Shown here in pieces: positions 53,636 to 64,000 of a stretch of DNA of 64,000 nt. The notes beneath the pieces were generated by a model, which worked only from the letters and a program-made list of their open reading frames with translations, ran no database searches and was not told the origin of the DNA. Within the stretch, counting starts at the first letter, position 1, and each line of letters starts with the position of its first letter. The stretch comes from Bretschneidera sinensis (taxonomy: Eukaryota > Streptophyta > Magnoliopsida > Brassicales > Akaniaceae). A program made the translations under genes and the position numbers. Location: the NCBI GenBank assembly GCA_023935145.1, contig CM043701.1, positions 71,254,317 to 71,318,316 of the forward strand, written 5' to 3'.

Positions 53636-55250
53636 GTCTGGCTGAAGACGTAAAACTTAGTGCTCATGGGCGGCAACCCATAACATATCCTTTTATTTTT
53701 ACTATTTTTCATATTTCTTTTTCTTGTTTATTATTATTATTTTGTTGTTTTCCAGTTTTACTTTCGTATTTCTTTTTCAGGGACAAAAATACGAAGCAGT
53801 TCAAATGGTGGTGCACATTTTCAGCTTCTATGCACTTTTGGCTACAAAGGGAGTTTTCTTAACTTTTGCTTTCACATTGAGGACAATGCTTATTTTAAGT
53901 TATGAGTGGAGGAAGAAACATATTCCTGTTTTTCATGTTTTTCAGTGAACTGCTTAGTGTCATTTTCCCTTTTTGTTTGTGTTTAGCATGATTTGTGTTT
54001 GCCTTAGAGTTAATTCACATGTTAATGATATGAACTTAATTGAGATAGCAGATAGCATTTAGAAAAAGTTAAATCTTGCTTTAGTTTGAAATTAATTTAA
54101 GTATCAATCTTCATTTAGTTTGAGACTCTAGTTTGTTGTAAGATTGTATGATTAGTCTTATACATTTAGAGAAGTTTTATGTGTGATTATTTTGTGAATA
54201 TTTTTGCAGTCTCGAAAAGCTCTAGAACTTACTTGATAACCACTTAAGGCGAATTCCTAGAATGCACATTACTTAGGATATGATATAGGCCATTTTTGGA
54301 CCGTTTGAGCCTGTCAAACCTACCATTGCTATATTTACCACTAGTCACCTATTTGAGCCATTTTCTTGGAAAAGAATTTGAGCCTTGTTTCTTTCAATAG
54401 CCTATTTACTCACCTTTATGAGCCTAAGAAAATATTTTATCCTTACCTTTCTCTTAAAAGAACTTAGCTATACACATTTGTTGAGAAACACTTAAAAGGA
54501 GTAAGGATGGAAATATGAGAAAATATTACTACCACAACCCAAGTACATTAAAGGAGATAAGTTGGGGGTTATGGAAAAGAAAAGAAAAATTAAAATGGAG
54601 GTGAATAGTCTTATGCCAAAATACAAAAGAAAAGAAAAGAGAAGTGAATTATGGCAAAGAAAGAAGAAAAGAAAAGAAAAGTGGTGATTTGAGAAAAATG
54701 CTCGAAAAATGGTTGAAAAAGTTGGGTGTTGAAGTAAGGTTATCTAGTGCTTAAAATTGATTGTGTTTAAAGCTAAGAGATTGAGTTCTTTTATTTGTGA
54801 ATCATTCCCATTCTTTCTTAACCTTTACCTCAGCCTAACGTTACAAGCTTATTAAAGACCTATTGATCCAATTTAATGTGATTTTTCTACAATAGTGGAG
54901 AGTGGTTTGAAATGTAAGCCTATGGAGCTTATTTTTGTGATTGATGTCACGCAATTTATCATGTTTTAGAGGCCAAGACTTGTGTTCATGAATGTTATGC
55001 ATAAAATCATCCGGATGTTCGGATTAATGGATTGTGGTAAGATGGATGTAAAGAGTCAATAACAATCTGAAGATTGATGTTTGGATTACTTTTGAACTTG
55101 GGTGAAATTTAATGATTCTATGTGTTGTGTGTTATGTGCGATTTTTGAGACAAAAAGTTGAATTAATCTTGGTTTAACACTAGCATTGCTTTACTTTGTC
55201 TTGTTTTCGATTGAATTGCTAGGGACTAGCAATAAGCTAGTTGCGGGTTG
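53636..55250 (+). other. 3' noncoding region of F
   Basis: It starts with the post-ORF motif (TGGCTGAAGACGTAAAACTT, 53638). It has a (GAAAA)n-rich stretch at 54580-54690. It ends with a polypurine tract TTGCGGGTTG (55241-55250), which carries a C where K has G. It is colinear with K 61878-63240 in reverse. No ORF is supported. Confidence 0.7.
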
Positions 55251-56533
55251 TGATGAGAGTCATAAAATGCATCTTAACAGTACTTAATTGTTAGCATTTT
55301 AGGGTTGATCTAGGTTTTAATTGCACTTTTATACCTTAACAATTCTAAAGTGTCATTCTTGGATCATTGATTTGTTTTGATGCATTTTCAGGTGTTTGGA
55401 GTCTAAAAGAGAAGGAAAAACTATCATTGAATAAAATACAAAGATCCCATGCATATCAAAGCGAAGGAGTGCTTTCGGAAGGACAAAATGAAGAGAAAAA
55501 AGTGTGTGTTCCGCGGCTTGAGAGGGCTAAGCCTCGGCCTCCAGAAAGTGCACCAAAAGAGCAAGGAAGAAGCATCAGGTCAGGCCGTGGCCTAGAGGGC
55601 TGAGCTGCGGCCTGGATTAGGCTGGGCCGTGGCCCATAGAATGATGAAGAATCAGCACAAGTTGAGCCACGGCCTGAATCAATATGAGCCGCGGCACCAG
55701 CACGAAACCTTTGTTTCCGAGATACGAACTAATTAGGGTTTTAATGATAGTTTAAAACCCTAAAACACCCTTGGACCTTTGTATTATAAATAGATCACTT
55801 TAGGGTTTGGAAAACAATCATTGGAGGCTGGACAAGGGTCCAAAGACTCAAGGAGGAACCCCATGGCCGTCTAATCTCCAAGCGAGGTGAAGGGATGAAT
55901 CCCTAGGTGTAGTTGTTCCTATTTTCTTTTATTTGATTCAGTTGTAATAGGGATTTATTATCATTAAACATTGTTATGATTTACTTTTTAATCTAATTAG
56001 AAGATTTCCCTTTAATCCGGTGATTGCATCTTTCTCCCCCATATAAGTCTAGTCATGCTCTTCTTATGTGATGTTGTTGAGGTGTGATTGAGTCCGGTAG
56101 ATTTCTCCTATAGATTTGTCCATTACTGTAGTATTGTCATTATGATATATTGTTGTTTCTTGATAATCTATAAGTTAGGTCATGTGTGCTTGAAAGTAAA
56201 GAGGATTTCATAACAATTACATTAGGGTTTACATGTGCTTTAATTGAATACTTGCTGATTTCCTGTTTGGGATGTGAAACTTGCAATCGAGATAAACAAC
56301 TGAATCAAGATTGGAGTAAGGCAATGAACCTAGAGAGGATTCCCGAAACCTTATTGTTTCTTTATTATATCCATCAATCTATTTACACAACTTTCTCAAA
56401 ATTCATATTCTCTCACTTGATTTTATCGTTCGTGTTAAGGTTCACACCTTTTCTTATAGTTAGTTTGTTTCTCTGTGGAATTGACACCCCAAAGCTGTGC
56501 TACAACTACCGCGTTATGTTTTGGACATAATCA
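55251..56533 (+). repeat. 3' LTR of element F
   Basis: This 1283-bp LTR has the motif cluster at 55510-55705 and the TATA box at 55785-55793. A few dozen differences from the 5' LTR are concentrated in the motif cluster. Confidence 0.94.
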
Positions 56534-56538
56534 GGATC

Positions 56539-57186
56539 ACATATGGTACTCTCTCTTTTTACTTAGGAGTGATAGATCCCTTATTGTACAGTCACATATC
56601 TCCATATGAAATCCATTATACCCAATTACTACTAATTAATGATCCATGGATAGAATCGTATTAAATAGCATTAAAGTATAATAAGTCGTATACAAGATAA
56701 CCATGGTGCTCAGGTCTAAAGATCACATAGATAACAGTAACATAAAAACCACCTATTGAAAGGCATATAAAACTCCATGTAGGTATTCTTAAGTCGAGTC
56801 ATAATCAGTGAACTCGTTCTCTATTGAGCACCTAGATACTTGCTTTAGTGTCTACCACATAAATGACATTGAGATCAGTCACCCTTCCAATTGGGCAAAC
56901 ATAGTATGTACCAGTCTAACTGGGTTACTAACATCCAATTAGTATCCTAAGACCAGGAACATTTAAGAGAAAATCTTTCGAGATGACCATGTCTCAAAAT
57001 TATGATCTCATTATAATCCTATCTCCATTGCTCTTACTCTATGGACTTAATCATAACAATATAATTAAATAAATATTCATGATAAATAAAGTTGCCATTA
57101 ATATGATAACAATTTGATTAAGATTCTTTTACAAATAATATCATTATACTACAAATGTCATTAGCTTGTAAGGCATACTACTAACA
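56539..57186 (-). repeat. Copia LTR remnant I, part right of F
   Basis: The LTR text ACATATGGTACTCTCTC resumes after F and ends CATACTACTAACA at 57186, so on the minus strand the LTR starts TGTTAGTAGTATG. A polypurine tract (minus GCAAGTGGAAGAT) follows at 57187-57199. This is a 3' LTR of a copia element distinct from the SIRE-like family. Confidence 0.65.
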
Positions 57187-57199
57187 ATCTTCCACTTGC

Positions 57200-57283
57200 A
57201 TTAAAGTCAATCGTCCATGTATCTCATACCCATCTTCTCAAGATGATGATCAAAGTTTTGGTGTATCAATGCCTTAGTGGATA
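57200..57283 (-). pseudogene. Copia pol end (RNase H tail) of element I
   Basis: The minus strand reads ISTKALIHQNFDHHLEKMGM then RYMDD, the usual end of copia RNase H before the polypurine tract, with Trp codons changed to stops. Only about 25 codons remain. At about 57283 it abuts an unrelated env-like ORF. Confidence 0.55.
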
Positions 57284-58024
57284 TGTTGTATTCTTTACTC
57301 GCTTTGGGACTACACAACTATTCCGTATAGCAAATCCCATTCTCTTAAAGGTAGATACATTTATTACATCTCTCCACTCCAAATCTTGGGATTCAGTCTC
57401 AAGGAGGTGAACCTCAAAGTGTTTCAGAATGAGTGTGATCAACATCCCATAGGGTAAACAATTTGACTCACTCTCATAAGCATATAACATATTTTGAAAG
57501 ATAAAAGGTTGTAGGTTATCCGGTCTTGGGACACCAAATCAACAGGATGTCCAATTTAAATGAACTGATTTGGCTGCCTAGTCTAGGATTGATGCACTAG
57601 TTAATAATGAGTTAAGCATCCTAGAATCTAGTGTCAGATCATAATAAGTATTATAGGTCTATAGTCCATACATTTAGGAAGGGTTACCTTTGACCACTCT
57701 ATAAGCACCTTCAACATCAAACTCATCGGGCCAACCATCAGAACACCAGGTCATTCCCTCATTAGGCATTTCCAAAACAGTACTTAACATAGCACAAGTA
57801 ACCATGAATTCTTAACCCATTACCATGGTCTTAAATCTAAGGCTAGAACCAATTTGTTCAAGATTTGCATAAAATTAGTGAATGAGTCTAAGGTAATACT
57901 TTTTATGGAGGGTTACTAGGAATGTCTAACCAAGTATCTTAAATAAAGGATTAATATTAAAGTTACCAAACCTAATAGATGAGAAATCTACCTAATATCC
58001 ATCATTATCTCCTTAACTCGAATC
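57284..58024 (-). pseudogene. Env-like ORF fragment M (putative plant transposon protein type)
   Basis: In broken frames the minus strand reads a FYANLEQIGSSLRFKTMVMG-like part (about 57830), AMLSTVLEMPNEGMTWCSDG, WPDEFDVEGAYRVVKGNPS and TYNTYYDLTLDSRMLNSLLT. NMLYAYESESNCLPYGMLIT and LILKHFEVHLLETESQDLEW with DVINVSTFKRMGFAIRN follow (57266-57490). It is clearly homologous to the env-like ORFs of B, E and J but diverged, so it belongs to another element family. J is inserted at its upstream side (58025-58029). Its other end is lost at the junction with I. Confidence 0.68.
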
Positions 58025-58029
58025 ATAGT

Positions 58030-59190
58030 TGTAGATTGAGGTTTCAACCTCAGAGGGGGGTGAATTGGGTTTATAAAAACTTTCATTAATTAATCGCAAG
58101 TTTATAAAAACAAGTAAGACCACAAGCAAGTAAACAAGTAATGTGTTGTAAACAAAAGAGTTTAAGGAATAGAAGATGCAAACTCAGTTTATAGTGGTTC
58201 GGCAATATCGGATTCGTTCCGACCCTACGTCCATTCTCTTCAAGGAACCTCTTTGAAGTAATCCACTAAGAAACTTAGTCGTGCAACTTCACGGGTGTTG
58301 CACAAACCTTACAGTCATTCCCTTCCTCTTGGAAGCAAATCCCTTCCTCTCGGAAGCTAATCTCTTCCTTTCGGAAGCTAATCCCTTTACAATAAATGAG
58401 TTGTTGTAAAGTAAATGGTAGAGAGACAGCAATGAAAGCTTATACAACTGAATAATATCTTTCTTTCAAGGTAAAGCTTGAAGAATGGCTCAATAATAAA
58501 CATTTCAAAGCTTTTGTATATCAATGAGCAAAAACTTGATTGAATGTGTAATCTCTCTTTTTTGAAATGCTCAATAAAGTGGGTTTATATAACCTTATAT
58601 TAATATGGCTGTTTTGTACTAACTTGGAATGTTTTGGTGCATTTTGTGCTGAAGTCTCACGTCTCAACAGTCATATTTTTGAATTACTAGTCGACTTGGT
58701 CTTGGTACCAGTCGACTGGGTCAGGTTCAAAGTCTCACCTTTAAGGTTTTGAAGAGTACCAGTTGACTGGGGTAGTCTGACCAAAACACCAGTCGACTAG
58801 TATGAAGCATCCGGTCGACTGGGGACACACTGTCCAAAACACCAATTTTCTAGTATAAGTACCTAGTCGACTGGGTTGCCCTTCAACCCAGTTTTTCATT
58901 CTTTGAAATGTTTTTGACTTATAAACGTTCGAATGAATAGTTTTGTTAAAATGCTTTTTCAAATAGAGCCATAAGACAAACTAGTTACCTGAACAAGTGA
59001 GATTTACAACTTGTTTCAATACCTTATACCAATACTAGATCTTCTGTCTTGACTTGGAGTTTGATTCGGGTTGAGTTCTTGCACCTTGATTTATGGTTGT
59101 TTGCTTTTATCCTTTAATACACTTAGATAACATTGCTAGTACAATTAAAGTTGTGTTTTGTCATCATTAAAATTTAGATGAGGGTCAACA
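58030..59190 (-). repeat. 3' LTR of copia J
   Basis: This 1161-bp LTR runs from TGTAGATTGAGG to GGGTCAACA. The minus-strand TATA TTATATAAACCC is at 58581-58592. The palindrome cluster (CCAGTCGACTGGG type) at 58685-58885 ends 95 bp upstream. Confidence 0.93.
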
Positions 59191-59870
59191 ATCTCCCCCT
59201 TTTTGATGATCACAATACTAATGAGAGAAAACAGTTTTAAAAACTAAGTGTTGGATTTTTTGAAAAAATTGGACAGTGTTTCCTATATTTTTAGGATAAA
59301 ACCAACCTGTAACAAGTTCAAGAGCAGTTTATATGTAACCCAACCAATCAATTCAATATATAGAATCATACAACAAGTCCTTTGGAGCAATGCTCCCCTA
59401 AATCTATGCACTATTTTGAGTTTACTGGTTAGTTTTCTCATTTTCTCATATTTCTCTCCCGTTTTGACAATAGTAGAAAAAGGGCATGAAACCAACAAAT
59501 AAGCCACTTAGATACCATAGACATTAAAAGCATGCATAAAAAAACATGTATACAAAAATTTGGCATCATTCGGAGTTGGGAAGCCTTCACGAAAAGAACC
59601 AGAAGTTTTCAAACATGCTGAAGCAGTTTAAAGCATTTATCCGAACACAAAAAGATTTAAAGCAAGTAAACATATTGCGTAAATGTAAAACAAGTCTATG
59701 AACCAAGTGTAAGCATAAAACATAATCATATATATCACAAGTCTATACATCACAGGCTTTGGAGAGCCGAAACTGAAAGACAAAATACAATAAACAATGA
59801 AATGATGTCCGTGCTAAGAACAACTGAAAACTACATATATATATACATCAAAATGAAGATAAAAAGCAAC
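59191..59870 (-). other. Polypurine tracts and 3' noncoding region of J
   Basis: The polypurine tract AAAAAGGGGGAGAT (minus) is at 59191-59204. A second purine tract GTCAAAACGGGAGAGAAA is at about 59450-59467. No ORF is seen. Colinear with B 8176-8870. Confidence 0.65.
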
Positions 59871-60572
59871 TCAATGAGCAGGTGAGTCGGAGCTATCATG
59901 AATGAGATCCCGAAGCTCAGCTAAAGAACCCTCGATATGCTCACGGTGCAGCTTGAAGTCATCCTGGAGAAAGTGGAGGTCGTGATGCGTGGCGTCGATT
60001 GAAGAGCTCAAGCTCTGGAAGCCAAACTGCATGGTCAACTGGAGGCTCGTGATAGCCTAAAAAAGATCGCCATACCCAGCTAGACCAGCACTCGAGTTAC
60101 CTATAGGAGGTGCTCGGTCATCTGCATCCATAGCAGTAGCAGCAGCATCTGGACCCTCGTCCTCATCATCACTGCTATCGTCCTCTCCTATCTGAATGTT
60201 CTTCTCGATCTTTGAACAGATCATGCCGTCTCAGACTATGCATCCCATATTCTTCAATGAGGAGACATTGATGATATCTTTGAGGCCGATATCCTGAGCC
60301 TTGGAGACAGGAACAGGAATCCGGAAGTGCTGTAGGATGAATGTGATGAGCATCCCATAGGGAAGGCATCCGGAGTCGCTCACTTCACCGTTTATCATGT
60401 TGGCGAGCAGCATGGGGTAGATATTGAAGTTGTGCCCAATTTTAAGGCACCAATACGATATCTATCTTAGATAGATAGCCCCAACTCCCGAGTCTCGAGT
60501 GAATGGTCCAACTCACAATGAGGTTGAATAATTTCGAGTCAAGGGGCATGTCACTACATGTGTGAAATGTAG
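59871..60572 (-). pseudogene. Env-like third ORF of copia J, C-terminal part
   Basis: Better preserved than in B: MLLANMINGEVSDSGCLPYG, MLITFILQHFRIPVPVSKAQ, DIGLKDIINVSSLKNMGC (60231-60413), then one stop. DGMICSKIEKNIQIGEDDSS, an acidic DDEDEGPDA stretch, and a coiled-coil-like tail LQLTMQFGFQSLSSSIDA with HREHIEGSLAELRDLIHD follow. It ends SSDSPAH and stop at 59871. No transmembrane segment is present in this copy, which argues against a classical envelope protein. Confidence 0.75.
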
Positions 60573-61877
60573 TGATTACGCTCAAACTAATACACGATTA
60601 TTGTGTATAGTTGAGGTATCGATCCATGAGGAAAATTGATCTATAAAGGAAAAGTAAAAACCTTAACATGAACGATAACAATCAAGTGAGAAAATATGAG
60701 TTTTGATAATGAAGTAATTGTGGGAAAATTATGTAAATAGATTGAAGAATATAATAAAGGAACAACAAGGTTCTGGGAATCCACCCTAGGTTCGTTTCCT
60801 TATTCCAATCTTGATTCAGTTGTTTTTATCTCGATTGCAAGTTTCACATCCCAAACAAGCAACCGACAAATATTCAATCAAAGCATATGTAAACCCTAAT
60901 GTAATTGATATGAATTACTCTTTACTTTCGATTTAAGCACACATGACCTATCCTATAGATTTATCAAGAAACGACAATATATTTTAATGACAATATCGCA
61001 GTAATGGATAAACCTAAAAGATAAATCTACCGGACTCAATCATATCCAACATTCTTGACATAAGAAGAACATGATTAGACTTATATCGAGAAGAAAGATA
61101 TAATCACCGGATTAAGAGAAAATCTTCTAATTAAATTAAAGAGTAAATTATAACAATGTTTTGACAATAAATCCCAACTATAACTGAATCAATAAAGGAA
61201 AATAAGAACAACTAAACCTAGGGATTCATCCCTTCGCCTTGCTTGGAGATTAGTTGGCCATGGGGCTCATTCTTGAACACTTTGATGGAGGAGAATATAA
61301 CAGTCTTCTTGTGTTTTTCAACCTTAATGATTTTATTTTTTCTTAAATCCTAAGTGATCTATTTATACTACAAAAGGTCCAAGGGTGTTTTAGGGTTTAA
61401 ACACTCATTAAAGACCTAATTAGGTCATAACTCAGAGAAGGGGACTGTGTGCGCACCGTGGCTCTCAATTCCTTGGGCCGCGAATCTGCCTGGTCTTTGA
61501 TTTCTTCACTTTCTGAAGGCCATAGCCTTGCCTAGTCCAGGCTGCGGCTCTCATTGAAACTCATTTCTTGCTCTTTTGGCTTGGTTCTGGAGGCCAAGGC
61601 TTGGATATTTTCAGGCCGCAGTGCACACACTTAGGACTTGATTTCTCTTCATTTGTCCTTCCACATCCATGCCTTTACTTTGGTCTTTGTGCTTCAAGCA
61701 GCGATAACTTTTCCTTCTCTTTTGAACTTAAAGTACCTGAAAATGCACCGAAATAGATCAATGATCCAAGAATGACACTTTAGAGTTGTTAACGTATAAA
61801 AGTGCAATTAAAACCTCGATCAACCCTAAAATGATAACAATTAAGTACTATTAAGATGCATTTTATGACTCTTATCA
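60573..61877 (-). repeat. 3' LTR of element K
   Basis: This 1305-bp LTR runs from TGATTACGCTCAAAC to ACTCTTATCA. The minus-strand TATA box GTATAAATAG is at about 61359-61368. The GC-rich motif cluster at 61455-61635 is more decayed than in F. A polypurine tract (minus GTTGGGGGTTG) follows at 61878-61888. Confidence 0.9.
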
Positions 61878-61888
61878 CAACCCCCAAC

Positions 61889-63516
61889 TAGCTTATTGCT
61901 AGTCCCTAGCAATTCAAGCGAAAACAAGAGATGAATTCTACGGTAGGAATTAAAACAAAGTAAAGCAATGTTAGTGTTAAACTAGGAGCAATTCACTTTT
62001 TGTCTCAGAAATCGCACATAACACACAGCACATAGAATCATTATATATCACCCAAGTCCAAAAGTAATCCAAACATCAGTCTTAAAATTGTTATCGACTC
62101 TTATCATCCATCTTACCACAATCCATTAATCTGAACACCCGGATGATTTTATGCATAACATTCATGAATACAAGTCTTAGCCTCTAAAAACATAATAAAT
62201 TGTGTGACATCAATCACAAATCAAGCTCCATAGGCTTATTTTTCAAATCACTCTCCACTATTGTAGAAAATTCACACTGCATTGGATCAATAGGTCTTTA
62301 ATAAGCTTGTAACGTTAGGCTAAGGTAAAGGTTAAGAAAGAACGGGAAGGATTCAACCAATAAAAGAACTCAATCTCTTAGTTTTAAACACAATCTTCTT
62401 TTAAGCACTGGATAACCTTACTTCAACACCCAACTCTTTCAACCATTTTTTTTTATAAGAGCATATCTCTCGACAAGTCACCACTTTTCTTTTCTTTTCT
62501 TTTCCTTTTTCTTTGCCATACTTCACTTCTCTTTTTCTTCTCTCCCTTTTTTTCTTTTCTTTTCTTTTCTTTTCCATTTTGGCATAAGATCATTCACTTC
62601 CTTTTATCATTTTTTTTTTACTCTTTCCACAACCCCCAACTTATCTCCTTTAATGTACTTGGGTTATGGTAGTAATATATTTTTTTTCATACTTCCATCC
62701 TTACTCCTTTTAAGTACTTCTCAACAAATGTGAATAACTAAGTTCTTTTAAAAGATAGGTAAGGATAAAATATTTTTAGGCTCATAAAGGTGAGTAAATG
62801 AGCTATTAAAAGAAACAAGGCTCAAATTCTTTTTCAAAAAAAAGGCTCAAACAGGTGACTAGTGATAGATATAGCAAGGGTAGAAAGGCTCAAACAGTCC
62901 AAAAATGGCCTATATCATATCCTAAGTAGTGTGCATTCTAGGAATTCGCCTCAAGTGATTATCAAATAAGTTCTAGAGCTTGTTGAGACCACAAAAGTAT
63001 TCACAAAACAATCACACATAAAATTTCTCTAAATATTTTAGACTAATCATACAATCTTACCGCAAACTAGAGTCTCAAACCAAATGAAGATTGACACTTA
63101 AATTATTTTCAAACCAAAGTAAGATTTAACTACTTCTAAATGCTATATGCTATCTCAATTAAGTTCATATCATTGATATGTGAATTAACTCCAAGGCTAA
63201 CACAAAGCATGCTAAAAACAAACAAAAAAGGAAAGTAACACCAAGCAGTTCAATGTTAAAAAAAATACGTTTCCTCCACCCCCAACTAAAAAATTGCATT
63301 GTCCTCAATGTGAAAGAAAATGTAAAGGAAACTCCCTTTGTAAGCAAAAGTGCACACAAGCTGAAAATTGTGAACCATCATGTGAACTGCAAGCCATTTC
63401 TCTTGCTGAAATTCTGATCTACAACATAGAACAAAACAACAAAAAGAAACCAACTGCGGTGTACTATTAAGATTCCCACCGTATGTTAGGTTAACACATG
63501 AAATGGAAAGAAATAA
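61889..63516 (-). other. 3' noncoding region of K
   Basis: Colinear in reverse with F 53950-55240, including the (CTTTT)n stretch at 62480-62580. Near 63250-63450 it diverges from F, whose post-ORF motif is not recognisable here. The frame 63165-63359 matches the F stretch 53790-53950 (TTTCACATTGAGGACAATGC) and is noncoding. Confidence 0.65.
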
Positions 63517-64000
63517 CTAAAAAATAAAAGAAAGTACAAAAGATAAAATAACAAAAAAGAATAAAAAATAAATGTTAGTACAGTCATCTGATAATAAATA
63601 AAATAAAATAAAAGGAAACAAACAAGATAGAACCCAAAAATAATCCTCTAAGTCTTCATCCTCTTCATCATTCTCTTCACCTTCCTCTGGAGTTGGATCA
63701 AAATAGGAACCCGGATAGGGTGGCAAAGTGGGAAAGTGATCCATGTCACAACCAGTAGCGGAGGCAAGGTGTTGGTACATTTGACCAAAAGAAGAGTATA
63801 CCCCCGCTTGATAATCAGCTTGCCTAGCCAAGAATCGTTCTTGACGATCAAACCGATCATGCAAGAATTTCTGATGTTCATCAAAACGAATCTCCAAATG
63901 CTTAAGGTGCTTTGTAATAGTGAAATGCCTAGGGGGAGGAAGGGCTGCAATCGCTGCTCTCTCTCTAGGAGCTGACGGCCTTAAGGCTTTAATTAGATTG
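63517..64000 (-). pseudogene. C-terminal part of a gag- or env-like ORF of element K
   Basis: One minus-strand frame is open from the window edge to 63517. It reads an AAIAALPPPRHFTITKHLKH head, then coiled-coil-like EIRFDEHQKFLHDRFDRQER and FLARQADYQAGVYSSFGQMY, a Pro-rich DHFPTLPPYPGSYFDPTPEE and an acidic ENDEEDEDLEDYF stretch. The layout (coiled coil then acidic tail) resembles the ends of the third ORFs of the other elements here. The hydrophobic last 40 residues look like read-through into noncoding sequence. The start lies outside the window, so the type of protein is not settled. I see no stop inside the visible part. Confidence 0.55.

Larger units (their letters stand above)
50335..56533 (+). 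mobile_element. Athila-like gag-only LTR element F
   Basis: LTRs 50335-51618 and 55251-56533 start TGATGAGAGTCATAAAATGC and end TAATCA. The flanking duplication GGATC is perfect (50330-50334, 56534-56538). The 3.6-kb interior has a decayed primer site TGGTGCCATTTCCGGGGA (51624-51641), a gag with zinc knuckle, the conserved post-ORF motif and a 3' noncoding region. No protease, RT, RNase H or integrase remains. The LTRs are very similar to each other, so the insertion is among the younger ones. Same family as K. Confidence 0.93.
58030..60572 (-). mobile_element. SIRE/Maximus-like copia J, 3' part, interrupted by K
   Basis: The 3' LTR (58030-59190), polypurine tract, 3' noncoding region and the C-terminal half of the env-like ORF are present. 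K cuts the element at 60572, and the remainder of J lies beyond the window. The expected target duplication is ATAGT (58025-58029). It is closer to B than E is. Confidence 0.88.
60573..64000 (-). mobile_element. F-family LTR element K, 3' part
   Basis: The 3' LTR (60573-61877) is homologous to F's LTR in reverse. It is followed on the plus strand by a polypurine tract, a 3' noncoding region colinear with F, and the end of an ORF that F has lost. It continues past the right edge. K is inserted in J's env-like ORF (expected duplication TGTAG, 60568-60572). Confidence 0.87.

Overview
The window looks like repeat-rich, probably pericentromeric, nuclear DNA of a flowering plant, most likely a dicot. 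It is AT-rich, and nearly every base can be assigned to LTR retrotransposons of plant type: SIRE/Maximus-like Ty1/copia with Met-tRNA primer sites, a Tekay/Del-like chromovirus, and Athila-like Ty3/gypsy elements with the TGGCGCCGTTGCCGGGGA type of primer site. I found no host protein gene, rRNA or tRNA gene. All element coding regions carry stops, frameshifts or deletions. Species was not determined.

Left block (1-46786). Its outermost element is copia E (minus strand, 29882-46786, 3' end beyond the left edge). Chromovirus G (plus strand; pieces 1-829, 17249-17657, 26282-29881) lies in E's env-like ORF. Copia B (minus, 830-17243, TSD TGTGT) lies in G's RNase H region, and Athila-like A (minus, 1087-7185, TSD TACAA) lies in B's 3' LTR. 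Athila-like C (minus, 17663-26276) is a second insertion in G. Athila-like D (plus, 33477-42311, TSD AAAGG) lies in E's pol. C and D are one family.

Middle (46787-50334). This holds no recognised gene. It contains a tandem array of about eleven ~147-bp units (47040-48660) that ends just before a TATA box, which suggests the U3 of an unidentified LTR.

Right block (50220-64000). Element F (plus, 50335-56533, TSD GGATC) sits inside a copia LTR remnant (I). Then come an env-like fragment (M), the 3' end of SIRE-like copia J (minus, from 58030) and the 3' end of K (minus, 60573 to the edge), which is the same family as F and is inserted in J.

How the parts work together. C, D and F keep gag (C and D also protease) but have no RT, RNase H or integrase. 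They must have been moved in trans. C and D also keep a third ORF that resembles the env-like third ORF of the copia elements. The most striking pattern concerns regulation. At least three unrelated families, and arguably five, carry a family-specific cluster of short repeats in U3 that ends about 70-105 bp upstream of a TATA box. In the copia elements a second cluster with its own TATA box lies directly upstream of the env-like ORF.
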